The position numbers and the translations under genes were made by a program. The notes beneath the pieces were generated by a model. The model saw nothing but the letters and a program-made list of their open reading frames with translations. It had not been told where the DNA came from and searched no databases. From Dulcicalothrix desertica PCC 7102 (lineage in GTDB: Bacteria > Cyanobacteriota > Cyanobacteriia > Cyanobacteriales > Nostocaceae), in the NCBI RefSeq assembly GCF_003991905.1, contig NZ_RSCL01000006.1, positions 94,493 to 158,492 on the forward strand: DNA of 64,000 nucleotides, in the 5' to 3' direction. Shown in pieces: positions 19,497 through 28,941 of the stretch (positions within the stretch are counted from its first letter, which is position 1; every line of letters begins with the position of its first letter).

Positions 19497-21947
19497 ATGG
19501 ATAACTACTTACAACCGCAAGGTCTAACGGAGGAAGAAGCGATAAAGCGGCGTGCAGAAGGTCTTGGCAACAATGTGTTTCTGCAAACGAGCCGTTCGTA
19601 CCGCCAAATTATAAACGAGAATATATTCAATTTTATTAATATCGTTTTCTTTGCGATTAGCGCTGTAATGATTCTACTACGCCGTTATAGCGATGCTTTT
19701 CTGGTTGTAGTTATTATCTCTAGCGGTGTTATTATCGCTGTTTGCCAAGAAATATGGGCGAAGCGCAAGCTTGACGAAATTGCTTTGCTTAACCGTCCTC
19801 ATACTACTGTTATTCGCGAAGGTAATAAACGCGACATTGACCCTACAGAAATTGTTCAGGGTGATATTATAGTCCTTGCTGCTGGCGACCAAATTTTAGT
19901 TGATGGGGTTGTTGTTGGTGATGGTCGCATTGATGTTGATGAGTCTTTATTAACGGGTGAATCTGATTTAATATCCAAAGTCGCCCAAGATAGTGTTTAC
20001 TCTGGTACTTTTTGTGTGAACGGCGCCGCAAGTTTTGAAGCTGTAAAAGTTGGCGCCGAAACGGTAGCATATAAACTAATGAGTGGAGCGCGGGCATTTC
20101 GTCACGTTTATACACCGCTACAGCAAGAAATTAACTTAATTATTCGCATATTACTACTACTTGCCTGTTATTTATGGATTTTAGTTGGCATTAGCTTTAC
20201 CAGTCGCTCTTATACTTTAGCTGATATCGTTCAACATGCTGCGGTTGTTGCTGGCTTAGTTCCTAGTGGCTTACTAATCGCGATTACTTTAGCTTATGGT
20301 ACAGCAGCAGTGAGAATGTTGGGACAAGATGTATTAATTCAACAAGCCAATGCAGTAGAATCACTTAGCCACGTAAATATACTTTGTTTAGATAAAACAG
20401 GAACATTAACAAGCAATCAAATAGAGCTACAGCGAGTTTTACCGATTGGGATTAGTGAAACCGAATTGCGACAAAGATTAGGTGACTATGTAACTAATAC
20501 AACGGCGCCTAATCGTACTAGTGAGGCAATTGAGTCATCTTGTAGTGGTAATAAGCGATCTTGTAAGGCAGAAATACCATTTTCTAGCGCGCGTAAGTGG
20601 AGTGCAATTACTTTCGATGATGAACCACATGGTACTTTTATTTTGGGGGCGCCGGAAATATTAGCTCCATCAATATCATTACCCGAATCAATAAATAATT
20701 ATATCCAAGAAAACTTTGAACGAGGTTTGCGAGTACTTTTGTTCGCTTATACAGAAAATTTGGATGTAATTAGTGAAGAACCAGAAAAAATAGCTTTACC
20801 AAGTACACTCACGCCTCTAGGTGTTATCGTCTTTAGTGATAAACTCCGTCCGCAAGCAAGTGAGACACTACATTCATTCAACAAAGCAGGTATCGACCTC
20901 AAAATTATTTCGGGAGATAACCCAGACACAGTAGCAGCACTCGTTAAACAAGCAGGGTTACGTGACGATATTAGCGTTGTATCGGGTTTAGAGTTAGCAA
21001 TAATGGATGACTCTCAATTTGCAGCAGCGGCAAAAACTTCTACTGTTTTTGGTCGTATTACCCCCGAACAAAAAGCCAAACTAGTACAAACACTACGTTT
21101 ACAGGGTAATTATGTGGCAATGATTGGTGATGGAGTTAATGACGTATTATCTCTCAAACAAGCATCTTTGGCTATATCAATGGAGAGTGGGTCAAAAGCA
21201 ACTCGCAGTGTTGCCGATATTATTTTACTTAAAGACTCTTTTGCAGCACTACCATTTGCCTTTTTAGAAGGTCAAAGAATTCGTAACGGTATTCGTGACT
21301 CACTAGCACTATTTATAGTTAGGGTATTTTGTGTCGCACTGCTTATTTTCTCAACAGGTATGGTAGCCAATAGCTTCCCACTACTAAACAAACATAGCGC
21401 ACTACTAGCAATGTTTGGAGTAGGACTACCAACAGCAGTATTTCCAATTTGGGCAAAACCAGGAGAAACAACAAAGCATAGCAGTATGGTTCGCTCGTTG
21501 ATGCATTTTACAATTCCTGCCACATTGACGATGACATTAGTTGCACTGTTGGTTTTCTTACTCTATCTCGTTAGAGCCGTTTTAGATTTACCACCAGGTC
21601 AAAACATTAACGACGTTGACTACACACTTCCCCGTACAGCTTTGGTAAGTATTCTCGTTTTGTGCCATTTATTTTTACTTCCCTTCCTCAAACCTCCAGC
21701 GAGAATTTGGGTTGCCGCAGAACCTTTGAGTAATGACTGGCGTTACACTATTGCTGCATCAATATTATTTGTAGTATATATGGTAGTTCTAACGCTGCCA
21801 CCATTACGGCGCTTTTTTGAACTAGCTGTATTAAGCTGGCAAGATTGTCTATTTTTGGTCTTAGTAGCATTTGAGTGGTGTTTTATACTAAGAGCAGTAT
21901 GGCGTTCTAAATTCTTTAACCGTTTTCTAGGAGTCGATTTAAGTTAG
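19497..21947 (+). CDS. P-type cation-transporting ATPase (CtpE-like)
   Basis: The 816-residue protein has the full P-type ATPase set: the TGES actuator motif near residue 153, the phosphorylated DKTGT near 299, and GDGVND near 543 followed by a membrane domain. The ion-binding helix reads VPSGLLIAITLAYG in place of the usual PEGLP, a feature shared with CtpE-type pumps, which have been linked to calcium uptake in mycobacteria. There is no N-terminal heavy-metal-binding domain, so a soft-metal role is unlikely. The DKTGT-containing cytosolic domain has shortened nucleotide-binding parts. A small membrane protein follows 16 bases downstream, apparently in the same operon. The gene begins just after the tnpB element. 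Confidence 0.87.
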   Translation: MDNYLQPQGLTEEEAIKRRAEGLGNNVFLQTSRSYRQIINENIFNFINIVFFAISAVMILLRRYSDAFLVVVIISSGVIIAVCQEIWAKRKLDEIALLNRPHTTVIREGNKRDIDPTEIVQGDIIVLAAGDQILVDGVVVGDGRIDVDESLLTGESDLISKVAQDSVYSGTFCVNGAASFEAVKVGAETVAYKLMSGARAFRHVYTPLQQEINLIIRILLLLACYLWILVGISFTSRSYTLADIVQHAAVVAGLVPSGLLIAITLAYGTAAVRMLGQDVLIQQANAVESLSHVNILCLDKTGTLTSNQIELQRVLPIGISETELRQRLGDYVTNTTAPNRTSEAIESSCSGNKRSCKAEIPFSSARKWSAITFDDEPHGTFILGAPEILAPSISLPESINNYIQENFERGLRVLLFAYTENLDVISEEPEKIALPSTLTPLGVIVFSDKLRPQASETLHSFNKAGIDLKIISGDNPDTVAALVKQAGLRDDISVVSGLELAIMDDSQFAAAAKTSTVFGRITPEQKAKLVQTLRLQGNYVAMIGDGVNDVLSLKQASLAISMESGSKATRSVADIILLKDSFAALPFAFLEGQRIRNGIRDSLALFIVRVFCVALLIFSTGMVANSFPLLNKHSALLAMFGVGLPTAVFPIWAKPGETTKHSSMVRSLMHFTIPATLTMTLVALLVFLLYLVRAVLDLPPGQNINDVDYTLPRTALVSILVLCHLFLLPFLKPPARIWVAAEPLSNDWRYTIAASILFVVYMVVLTLPPLRRFFELAVLSWQDCLFLVLVAFEWCFILRAVWRSKFFNRFLGVDLS

Positions 21948-21963
21948 GTGTTCAGGGTTATAT

Positions 21964-22575
21964 ATGAAAGAAGAATCAACAAATGTTACACCTGATTATC
22001 CAGTACGAGTATGGGAATTACTTTTAATTCTGCTGGGAGCATTAGGATTGGTAGGTACCGCTTTAGTTGGAGTTGCAACAAAAACGCTAACTAATGTACT
22101 AACTCCAGCAAGAGCAGAAGCAATTGCTAAAAGCTTATTCGATTATCAGATACCTGGTGGCGCCAAAGGAGTCGCTGGTTTAAATTTCGGCGCCAAAAAT
22201 ATTGCTATCATCACAAGTAAAACAAGTCCACCAGATGTAACACTCTTCGTTAGTAAAGTCCCTGTAGTACAGTCACCAGATGAAGACACAGTTAACTTAG
22301 ACGATACACTTCAGGAAATTTTTCAGGGTGACTTTATTCCAACTGACTCTAAAATTGAGAACAAAGTGCTGTGTGGAAAAACCATTCCTGTCTCAGTTCA
22401 AAACGGAAAACAAATATTTGACGAACAAACTACACCCGTTCCCGCAATTCGCTATCTAGTAAAAATTACTGACAATGGTGTAGAAAGAAATGTCAGTATA
22501 ATTACTAACGGCGAAAACGCGCTTCCAAAAATCGAAAAAGTGTTTGACTCTCTACGATGTCGCTTTGAACCATAA
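21964..22575 (+). CDS. Membrane-anchored protein of unknown function next to the P-type ATPase
   Basis: A 203-residue protein with one clear membrane helix near the N-terminus (VWELLLILLGALGLVGTALV) and a soluble rest that should face the periplasm. Two Cys residues (in VLCGKT and LRCRFEP) could form a disulfide. I do not recognise the family. AGGG seven bases before the ATG and the 16-base spacing indicate co-transcription with the ATPase, so it may be an accessory subunit or unrelated envelope protein. It contains two GGCGCC sites in the first half, like resident genes. Confidence 0.7.
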   Translation: MKEESTNVTPDYPVRVWELLLILLGALGLVGTALVGVATKTLTNVLTPARAEAIAKSLFDYQIPGGAKGVAGLNFGAKNIAIITSKTSPPDVTLFVSKVPVVQSPDEDTVNLDDTLQEIFQGDFIPTDSKIENKVLCGKTIPVSVQNGKQIFDEQTTPVPAIRYLVKITDNGVERNVSIITNGENALPKIEKVFDSLRCRFEP

Positions 22576-23023
22576 AATTTTAAGTTAGGAGTTAGGAGTT
22601 AAAACTCATAACTATAAATGGGGGGTGTCTACCCTCTCCCCATACTCTTCGTTTAAAACGTAATATTTTCGATCTAGATAAAAAAATTAATACTGAAAAG
22701 CCTACGCCTACAGCAATTAATTTTCTGGGTAGAAGCGCAAAATCAAGCCAAATCAGTAGCTTTATGGATACATTACTCAGTTCTGGTCAGTAACTCTGTA
22801 TCCCTACTTAGCCTGCTTTACCAAATCTTAATCTAAATTTACTTAGATTTTAACTCTAAAGCTGTTAACTTATTACTAATTCACTTTTTGCTGCAACATT
22901 TGAACCCCTGTGCGCTCCCGGTATTTACGGGGGTGTGCTGGGGATTATTTTTTGGGGAAGAGGCAAAGAGGCAAGGGTTTGTTTTATATTTTTGTTTTCC
23001 CCAAAATACGGCGCCTTGTACTT
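22576..23023. other. Intergenic region with heptamer-type tandem repeat
   Basis: AGTTAGGAGTTAGGAGTTAA (22583-22602) is a short tandem repeat of the AGTTAGG type, followed by its inverse ACTCATAACT. The same heptamer family recurs at 55048-55097. The rest holds no credible gene; a C/G-rich hairpin-like stretch near 22.91 kb precedes the fusion gene. Confidence 0.5.
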
Positions 23024-24886
23024 ATGAACAACGACTTGAATCAAATTGATACCATTAAATCGTTTTTACTTACAGAAGTACAAAATAATGCAAATGCTAT
23101 TGATAGCGACAGTAATGAACTTTTTCTAGCTCTACGAGGGTTGGGAAATTTGGATTTACTAGCACTGCGTTTACCTCGTGCTTGGGGTGGAAAGGAAGTA
23201 GAAGAAGTTGAGTATGGTATATTTCAAGAACTTGTTGCTCGTTATAGTGGCGCCTTAGCTTTTTTACAAACTCAACACCAAAGTGCTGTCGGTATGTTGG
23301 TAAACAGCAGTAATAGTGAGTTGCAGTCGAAGTATTTACCGCGTGTGAGTAAGGGTGAGGTTTTATTAGGTGTTGGTTTTTCACAGTTACGACGTGAAGG
23401 GACACCACTTATTTCTGCTTTTAAAGTTGATGGTGGATATATTTTGAATGGGGTGGTTCCTTGGGTGACGGGTTGGGGTGTTTTTCACGAGTTCATTGTG
23501 GCTGCTAGTTTACCTGATGGGAGTGCTTTGTTTGGGATGGCGCCTTTTGAGGAAGATGGGTTTGTTAGTGTTAGTACGGTCGCTGATTTGGCGGCTATGC
23601 CATCTACTAATACTGTAGAGGTTGTTTTTAGTAATTGGTTTTTGGCTTCGCAATGTGTGGTATTTACTAAACCTCCTGGTTGGATTCATGAGCAGGATAA
23701 AAGTAATGTTTTAAAATCTACTTTCTTGGCTACGGGATGCGCGCTTGCTGGTTTAGATATTATTGAGATGACAGCACGCAAGAAAAATTTACCGTTTATT
23801 ACTAATGCTTATGTTTCGTTGCAGAATGAGTTGAATGATTGTCGTGCAACTATTCGTGATGCATTAGTAAATAAAGATGTTGATTTTGCACGAAAGTTAG
23901 ATTTACGTGCTTGGGCTATTGAATTAACTACACGCATTGCTCATGCTGCTGTTACAGTTTCAAGTGGCGCCGCTAATTATAAGCACCATAATGCACAACG
24001 TGTTTACAGAGAAGCATTAATATGTACTGTCACAGGACTTACACGCGATGTCATGGCAGCAACCCTAGAAAAATTAACAAAACCCATAGCACAGTTAACA
24101 CCCGTAGCACAGGCATCTTGCCTGTGCAGTGACAAAACCAAGCTGTGCAGTGATGATACCAGGGACGGGCAGGATGCCCATCCCACAAGAGCTATTCAAA
24201 ACAATATAATTCATCTAAGCCACATCATCAATAACAACATTCCCCAATGGCAAGGTGACCCACCTGTAAAATTTACACCTGTCGCACAAATTGAAACCCA
24301 CGGTTACTTTTTACGCGAACTAACAATTGGTGAACACAGCGCTACTCACATGAATGCACCAATTAGTTTCTATAAAGACGGCGCCAGCATCGACCAATAC
24401 CCAGCAGAATCATTATTAGCATCAGCAGTTGTAATTGATATCAGTACACAAGCGACTATTAACCCTGACTACACGCTAAATATCTCTGATATCTTAGATT
24501 GGGAACAACAACACGGTAAAATACCCCATGAATGCGTTGTGTTATTAAATACAGGATGGTCTAAAAAATGGCATGATGCTAGCGCTTTTATGTGTGAAGA
24601 CGCAAATGGTAACATGCATTTTCCTGGGTTTGGCGCCGAAGCAACAAAGTTATTACTTAGAGAGCGTCACATAACAGGGGTAGGAATTGATACACATGGT
24701 GTTGATGGTGGTCTTGATACGAAGTTTACTATTAACCGGATGGTTCTAGAAAAACCCCGCATTATATTAGAGAATTTGACAAACCTTGATAAATTACCTG
24801 TGCGCGGATTTAAAATTGTCGTGGCGCCTTTATTATTGCAAAAAGGTTCAGGTTCTCCAGTTGGAGTTATAGCAATATTGCCATAG
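23024..24886 (+). CDS. Acyl-CoA dehydrogenase-like/cyclase-family fusion protein
   Basis: From the ATG at 23024 the product has 620 residues. Residues about 1-350 resemble an acyl-CoA dehydrogenase (LRLPRAWGG, ALAFLQTQHQ, GVGFSQLRREGTP, YREAL near the end). Residues about 390-620 match the cyclase/kynurenine formamidase-like family (GEHSATHMNAPISF, GVGIDTHGVD, LENLTNLDKL, GSGSPVGV). In the metal motif HxGTHxDxPxH the Asp is Asn and the last His is Ser, so hydrolase activity is uncertain, though I recall a cyanobacterial subfamily like this. The two halves are joined by about 30 residues encoded by an interspersed repeat (24104-24192), suggesting that two genes became fused. A 5' extension to 22910 is unlikely coding. 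Its role is unknown; neighbours point to organic-acid breakdown. Confidence 0.72.
   Translation: MNNDLNQIDTIKSFLLTEVQNNANAIDSDSNELFLALRGLGNLDLLALRLPRAWGGKEVEEVEYGIFQELVARYSGALAFLQTQHQSAVGMLVNSSNSELQSKYLPRVSKGEVLLGVGFSQLRREGTPLISAFKVDGGYILNGVVPWVTGWGVFHEFIVAASLPDGSALFGMAPFEEDGFVSVSTVADLAAMPSTNTVEVVFSNWFLASQCVVFTKPPGWIHEQDKSNVLKSTFLATGCALAGLDIIEMTARKKNLPFITNAYVSLQNELNDCRATIRDALVNKDVDFARKLDLRAWAIELTTRIAHAAVTVSSGAANYKHHNAQRVYREALICTVTGLTRDVMAATLEKLTKPIAQLTPVAQASCLCSDKTKLCSDDTRDGQDAHPTRAIQNNIIHLSHIINNNIPQWQGDPPVKFTPVAQIETHGYFLRELTIGEHSATHMNAPISFYKDGASIDQYPAESLLASAVVIDISTQATINPDYTLNISDILDWEQQHGKIPHECVVLLNTGWSKKWHDASAFMCEDANGNMHFPGFGAEATKLLLRERHITGVGIDTHGVDGGLDTKFTINRMVLEKPRIILENLTNLDKLPVRGFKIVVAPLLLQKGSGSPVGVIAILP
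24104..24192. repeat. Interspersed repeat (family B) lying in frame inside a coding sequence
   Basis: GCACAGGC-ATCTT-GCCTGTGC (24107-24127) and the GGGACGGGCAGGATGCCCAT / CCCACAAGAG unit (24162-24191) match the repeat family found in spacers at 34080, 38013, 40349, 60472 and 61966. Here it encodes the linker between the two domains of the fusion protein and keeps the frame open. Confidence 0.85.
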
Positions 24887-25055
24887 AGATGCTTTCTTAC
24901 CGGGAGCATCCCTATTTGGAATAATTATGTCATGCTGAGGAACGAAGCATCTTAATTATGTCGCACAATACTACAATGAGTTGCCTGTATACTACATAAA
25001 AAGTATTATGACTGTAAAAAATAAGCTATTAGAACTGGGTATTGGTAGAACGTGA

Positions 25056-25157
25056 CTTGATAAATTACCTTTGCGTGGATTTAAAATTGTCGTGGCGCCT
25101 TTATTATTGCAACAAGGTTCAGGTTCTCCAGTGGGAGTTCTAGTAATATTTCCATAA
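25056..25157 (+). pseudogene. Duplicated 3' tail of the cyclase domain
   Basis: The sequence repeats 24785-24886, the last 33 codons of the fusion gene, with a handful of changes and no gaps. It keeps the frame (DKLPLRGFKIVVAPLLLQQG then GSGSPVGV to a stop) but no start or upstream domain. The offset is 271 bases. It is a remnant of a duplication or of a deleted second cyclase copy. Confidence 0.85.
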
Positions 25158-25573
25158 AAATCGCTCTCTTGGCATGAAACAAGAGAGCGAAAAATAGAAT
25201 ATGAGGAATAAAATGTAAATATGTAGAATAAGTAATAAACTTTAAAGATACCCGCTCTGGACAGCTACCCAATACCTACCAGTATCTATATACTCTGAAC
25301 CGCCAGCAATAATCCGCTTCTGTCATTAAATCTCACTACTGGTTGATAGCTTCATAATATAAGCTGCAAGAACTCAACACAATATGACGAAAGTCACTAT
25401 TAAACTAGTCAAAAAGTCATACCTTTAAGACTTATGCAATTGGAATACAGAAAATGTAGGGTGCCATCAGTCACGCACCAGAAGCATATGGATAAATATA
25501 TTGACGATTTCTAAAATTCGAGCGAAACTAAATGCAACTGTATCAGTGTACTACCTATTTGGAGTTATAAATT
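25158..25573. other. Intergenic region upstream of the semialdehyde dehydrogenase gene
   Basis: No gene seen. A GTAGGGTGC / CACGCACC segment near 25.46 kb resembles a degenerate copy of palindromes found at 34205 and 40879. The promoter of the downstream gene should lie here. Confidence 0.45.
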
Positions 25574-27067
25574 ATGGCTGCTACCTTTACTTGTCGTAAT
25601 TTCATCAACGGTAAATGGTTAGAGAACACTGACAATAGGCTGCAAAGTATTAACCCAGCGTCTAAAAATGAAATTGTCGCTACTTTTCCCCGTTCTACCG
25701 ACGAAGATGTCAACTCTTCGGTAATGGCAGCACGCAATGCTTACAAGAACTGGCGCCTAATTCCTGCACCTGCGCGCGCTGAGTATGTATTTAAAGTTGG
25801 AGAGTTATTACTGACTCACAAAGAAGAGTTAGCACAATTAATTAGTCGCGAAATGGGTAAGCCACTCACCGAAGCACGCGGTGATGTGCAAGAAGGTATT
25901 GACTGTGCTTTTTATAGTGCTGGGGAAGGGCGCCGTTTATACGGGCAAACGACTCCTTCTGAAATGCCTAACAAGTTTGCGATGACCGTTAGAACACCAA
26001 TAGGTGTATGCGCTTTAATTACTCCGTGGAATTTTCCTATTGCTATTCCCTGTTGGAAAGCGATGCCAGCATTAGTATGTGGTAACACTGTTATTTTAAA
26101 ACCTGCTGAAGATACACCCGCTTGTGCAACTAAGTTAATTGAGATTTTTGAGAAAGCTGGTTTTCCACCTGGTGTGGTTAACCTAGTGCATGGTATTGGG
26201 GAAGAAACTGGTAAAAGTTTAGTAGAACATCCCGACGTGAACTTAGTCTCGTTTACTGGTTCTTCTCAAACCGGTTCGCTAGTTGGAGAAATTTGTGGGC
26301 GCCTCCATAAGCGGGTATGTTTAGAGATGGGAGGCAAAAATGCCCAGATAGTTATGGAAGATGCTGATTTAGAATTGGCACTTGATGGCGCCGTATGGGG
26401 AGCATTTGGTACAGCAGGGCAACGATGTACCGCAACAAGTCGTCTCATTTTACACCGCGATATCAAAGCCAAATTCACAGAAATGCTTAAAGAGCGTGCA
26501 AGTAAGTTACGCTTGGGTGCTGGTTATGACACAAATACAGAAATTGGACCCATTATTAATGACAAGCAACTCCAACAAGTCAGAATATATATGGATATTG
26601 CTCGCTCTGAAGGCGCCTCTATATTAATAGGTGGTGGAATAGCAAGCGAAGGTACACTCAAAGAAGGCTACTTTTTCCAACCTACTATATTAGATAACGT
26701 CACTCCAAATATGCGCGTAGCTCGTGAAGAAATATTTGGCCCAGTAGTCGCATTAATCGAAGTAAACTCATTTAAACAAGCGATAGATATTCTCAACGAT
26801 ACAAACTACGGTCTTTCATCTTCTATATATACCCGTGATGTTAACCGTGCGTTTACAGCAATGCGTGATATTGAAGCAGGTATTACTTATATTAACGGGC
26901 CAACTATAGGCGCCGAAGTTCATTTACCATTTGGAGGAGTCAAACAAACAGGTAACGGACACCGCGAAGCAGGAAGCGCTGCTATTGATACTTTCACCGA
27001 ATGGAAAACTGTATATGTAGATTTTTCAGGAAGCTTACAACGCGCGCAAATTGACAACCGCGATTAA
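25574..27067 (+). CDS. Aldehyde dehydrogenase, ALDH7/aminoadipate- or succinate-semialdehyde type
   Basis: The 497-residue protein is a canonical NAD(P)-dependent aldehyde dehydrogenase: PWNFP with Asn153, the FTGS coenzyme loop near 227, catalytic Glu251 in LEMGGKN and nucleophile Cys285 in [14 protein letters not shown], the PSEMP segment and C-terminal [14 protein letters not shown] put it with semialdehyde dehydrogenases. Candidates are alpha-aminoadipate semialdehyde (AmaB/ALDH7-like), succinate semialdehyde or 2-oxoglutarate semialdehyde. The genes downstream for a class III PLP enzyme and a DUF1338 2-oxoadipate enzyme favour aminoadipate semialdehyde, i.e. lysine breakdown; this is inference. 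GGAG nine bases before the ATG supports the start. Confidence 0.85.
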   Translation: MAATFTCRNFINGKWLENTDNRLQSINPASKNEIVATFPRSTDEDVNSSVMAARNAYKNWRLIPAPARAEYVFKVGELLLTHKEELAQLISREMGKPLTEARGDVQEGIDCAFYSAGEGRRLYGQTTPSEMPNKFAMTVRTPIGVCALITPWNFPIAIPCWKAMPALVCGNTVILKPAEDTPACATKLIEIFEKAGFPPGVVNLVHGIGEETGKSLVEHPDVNLVSFTGSSQTGSLVGEICGRLHKRVCLEMGGKNAQIVMEDADLELALDGAVWGAFGTAGQRCTATSRLILHRDIKAKFTEMLKERASKLRLGAGYDTNTEIGPIINDKQLQQVRIYMDIARSEGASILIGGGIASEGTLKEGYFFQPTILDNVTPNMRVAREEIFGPVVALIEVNSFKQAIDILNDTNYGLSSSIYTRDVNRAFTAMRDIEAGITYINGPTIGAEVHLPFGGVKQTGNGHREAGSAAIDTFTEWKTVYVDFSGSLQRAQIDNRD

Positions 27068-27080
27068 CATATTAAACAAA

Positions 27081-27142
27081 TGTGGAGACGTGACAATGTG
27101 GAGACGTGACAATGTGGAGACGTGACATGTCACGTCTCTACA
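27081..27142. repeat. Family A palindrome with two tandem half-copies
   Basis: Two 16-bp units TGTGGAGACGTGACAA (27081-27112) precede a full 30-bp palindrome (27113-27142). The same palindrome lies in the fbp-tal and zwf-opcA spacers. The array sits between the convergent ends of the dehydrogenase gene and the toxin gene. Confidence 0.85.
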
Positions 27143-27147
27143 ACAAT

Positions 27148-27576
27148 TCATTGATAAAGATTATGATTAGGGTCTAACCAAACAATGTAAAAAATATTTT
27201 CGATAAAAAAGCCATGAACTCGACCGTGTTCATTTGAAGAAATTTGAAATTGATAAGCTGAAGTAACAATTTCCTCTTCATTCGGTATTCCAAAACCATT
27301 AGGTTCTGTAGTGTCTTCCCATGTAATCAAATGACATCGAAGACTTTTACTACGGTTATTAATAATTTCTGAAACTGTTAGCTTTGATAAATCTCGCAAT
27401 CTTAACAATAAAGATTCAAAATATCTAGAATCTCTATTATTAAACGAGAATTTCGGGTTATCGTTTTGAAGATACCGAAAAGAAAAACCAATTCCTTTGG
27501 GTATGACTGGCTCTATAGGTTGAACAACCGATGTTGTACGACGAACATCTGTTTCCTTGGGTTTTTTACGCGGCAC
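27148..27576 (-). CDS. Putative toxin of a Panacea-type toxin-antitoxin pair
   Basis: A 142-residue protein whose 5' end overlaps the Panacea gene by 11 bases. The N-terminus is basic (MPRKKPKETDVRR); the C-terminal part ends RVHGFFIENIFYIVWLDPNH, a strand pattern with His, Phe, Trp and Asp residues that recalls small RNase-like toxins. I do not assign a biochemical activity. Panacea (SocA/DUF4065) antitoxins pair with many unrelated toxins encoded next to them, and this position and size fit the partner. No GGCGCC site lies in the pair. A toxin family match should be tested by structure prediction rather than sequence alone. Confidence 0.65.
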   Translation of the reverse strand: MPRKKPKETDVRRTTSVVQPIEPVIPKGIGFSFRYLQNDNPKFSFNNRDSRYFESLLLRLRDLSKLTVSEIINNRSKSLRCHLITWEDTTEPNGFGIPNEEEIVTSAYQFQISSNEHGRVHGFFIENIFYIVWLDPNHNLYQ

Positions 27577-28018
27577 GTTCTTTATAATAACTTTTCATAG
27601 AATCTTGAGTAATAATCGCATGAGACGGTTCATCTCTTGCTAAACCCTTTCTAGCATATATCCAAGGGTCTTCACGAGTCGTCATCATTTCAAGTTCTAA
27701 GCCTTCTCGAATAAAGTATACTTCTGTTATTTCCTCTAGGAACTCTTCCAACTCTGGTGGAAATTCAGGTTTTTGTACTTCTTTAAGAATTGGTTTCCAC
27801 CCAAATTCCTTATACTTGTGAAATAACCAAGGAATAACTGGCCCATGCACCCAAGCTTCAAAGTCATCATCAAATAACGGAGTATCGTAAATTCCCAAAT
27901 GCCAAGCTTGAGCATAATACACCAACTTCTGTAGCTTCAGGTTACTTATAAATGAACCTGTATCGTTAGCTACATATATAAAGTAATCTACAATCGCATC
28001 TACAGTTGTAATCGACAT
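27566..28018 (-). CDS. Panacea-domain (DUF4065/SocA-like) antitoxin
   Basis: From the ATG at 28018 the protein has 150 residues and shows the Panacea domain: AIVDYFIYVANDTG, then LKLQKLVYYAQAWHLG with the conserved QKL.YYA.AW motif, and DFEAWVHGPVIPWLF with the conserved WVHGPV. Panacea domains neutralise varied toxins, in some cases as chaperone-like adaptors. AAGGG five bases before this ATG decides the start over an ATG at 28042. The partner toxin gene overlaps its 3' end. The two are probably one transcript with the antitoxin first. Confidence 0.88.
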   Translation of the reverse strand: MSITTVDAIVDYFIYVANDTGSFISNLKLQKLVYYAQAWHLGIYDTPLFDDDFEAWVHGPVIPWLFHKYKEFGWKPILKEVQKPEFPPELEEFLEEITEVYFIREGLELEMMTTREDPWIYARKGLARDEPSHAIITQDSMKSYYKERAA

Positions 28019-28168
28019 TGCCCTTATTCTATATAAATCCATTAACTCTCAAATTTATTATAGTGTTAACGTATCAGTAACGGCGCCTACATAACAGAAC
28101 ACACTCTACAACAAAATTTATGATACTATTGTTCTAAAATCACAACTAGCTTGGATGGTCTAATAAAT

Positions 28169-28941
28169 ATGACCTTCATTAACCCTAAAACAGATTTCGC
28201 TTTTAAAAAAATCTTTGGTTCCAAACAAAGTAAAGATATATTAATTGGTTTTCTCAATGCAATTTTGTATGAAGAAAAACCTGTTATATTAGATTTAGTA
28301 ATTCTTGACCCTTATCAGGCGCCACGCATAAAGGGCAGGTTTTAAATGTGTAAGGCTTTGAGAAGCGAGTACTATACAATGCAGCGAAAGCCTTTTCAAT
28401 ACAACTTAGAGTTGGTGAAGACTATACGTTATTAAACCCAGTAATAGCTTTGACGATTACTGACTTTGACATGTTTGAAAACAGTAATAAAGTTATATCC
28501 CGTTATAAGTTGAAAGAAAAAGATGATTTAACAGATTATAGCGATGATATTGAACTTGTATTCGTTGAGCTACCTAAATTTAATAAACAACTTTCAGAAC
28601 TAGAAACTTTATCAGATAAGTGGTTATATTTCCTGAAAGCAGCAAACACACTCGAGTCAGTTCCTGCTTCTATGGAAGAAGTACCAGAAATAAATCATGC
28701 ATTTGAAGTTGCTAGAGAGAGCAAGTTAACTAGAAAAGAGCTAGAATTGCTTGAAAAACGAGAAATGTTTCTTCACGACAGTAAAAACGCTATTTTGAAA
28801 GCACGACAGGATGGTAAACAAGAAGGAGCAAAAGAAAAAGCGATTGAAATTGCACGCTCACTTATTGGCATCCTAGATGTACAAACTATTAGTCAAACCA
28901 TAGGGTTAAGTGTAGCAGAAGTTGAACGACTACGGAATTAA
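28169..28941 (+). pseudogene. Broken Rpn-type (PD-(D/E)XK) recombination-promoting nuclease/transposase gene
   Basis: The 5' part reads MTFINPKTDFAFKKIFGSKQ through DPYQAPRIKG, as in Rpn/PDDEXK_2 family proteins. At about 28335 a segment of roughly 20-odd codons is missing and the frame shifts; the next family segment reads QVLNV, then a TAA where a Glu codon is expected, then GFEKRVLYNAAKAFS and on to the end (QDGKQEGAKEKAIEIARSL). So at least one deletion/frameshift and one nonsense change inactivate it. The missing part would include catalytic nuclease residues. The 3' open frame from 28450 (163 aa) is therefore a fragment, not an independent gene. Confidence 0.88.

Noticed and set aside
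27081-27142. CRISPR-like tandem units of GTGGAGACGTGAC
   Set aside because: The 16-bp units are adjacent without spacers and belong to the dispersed 30-bp palindrome family; no cas gene is nearby.
28450-28941. 163-codon frame as an independent gene
   Set aside because: It continues the Rpn family sequence after a frameshift and stop, so it is the 3' part of a pseudogene.
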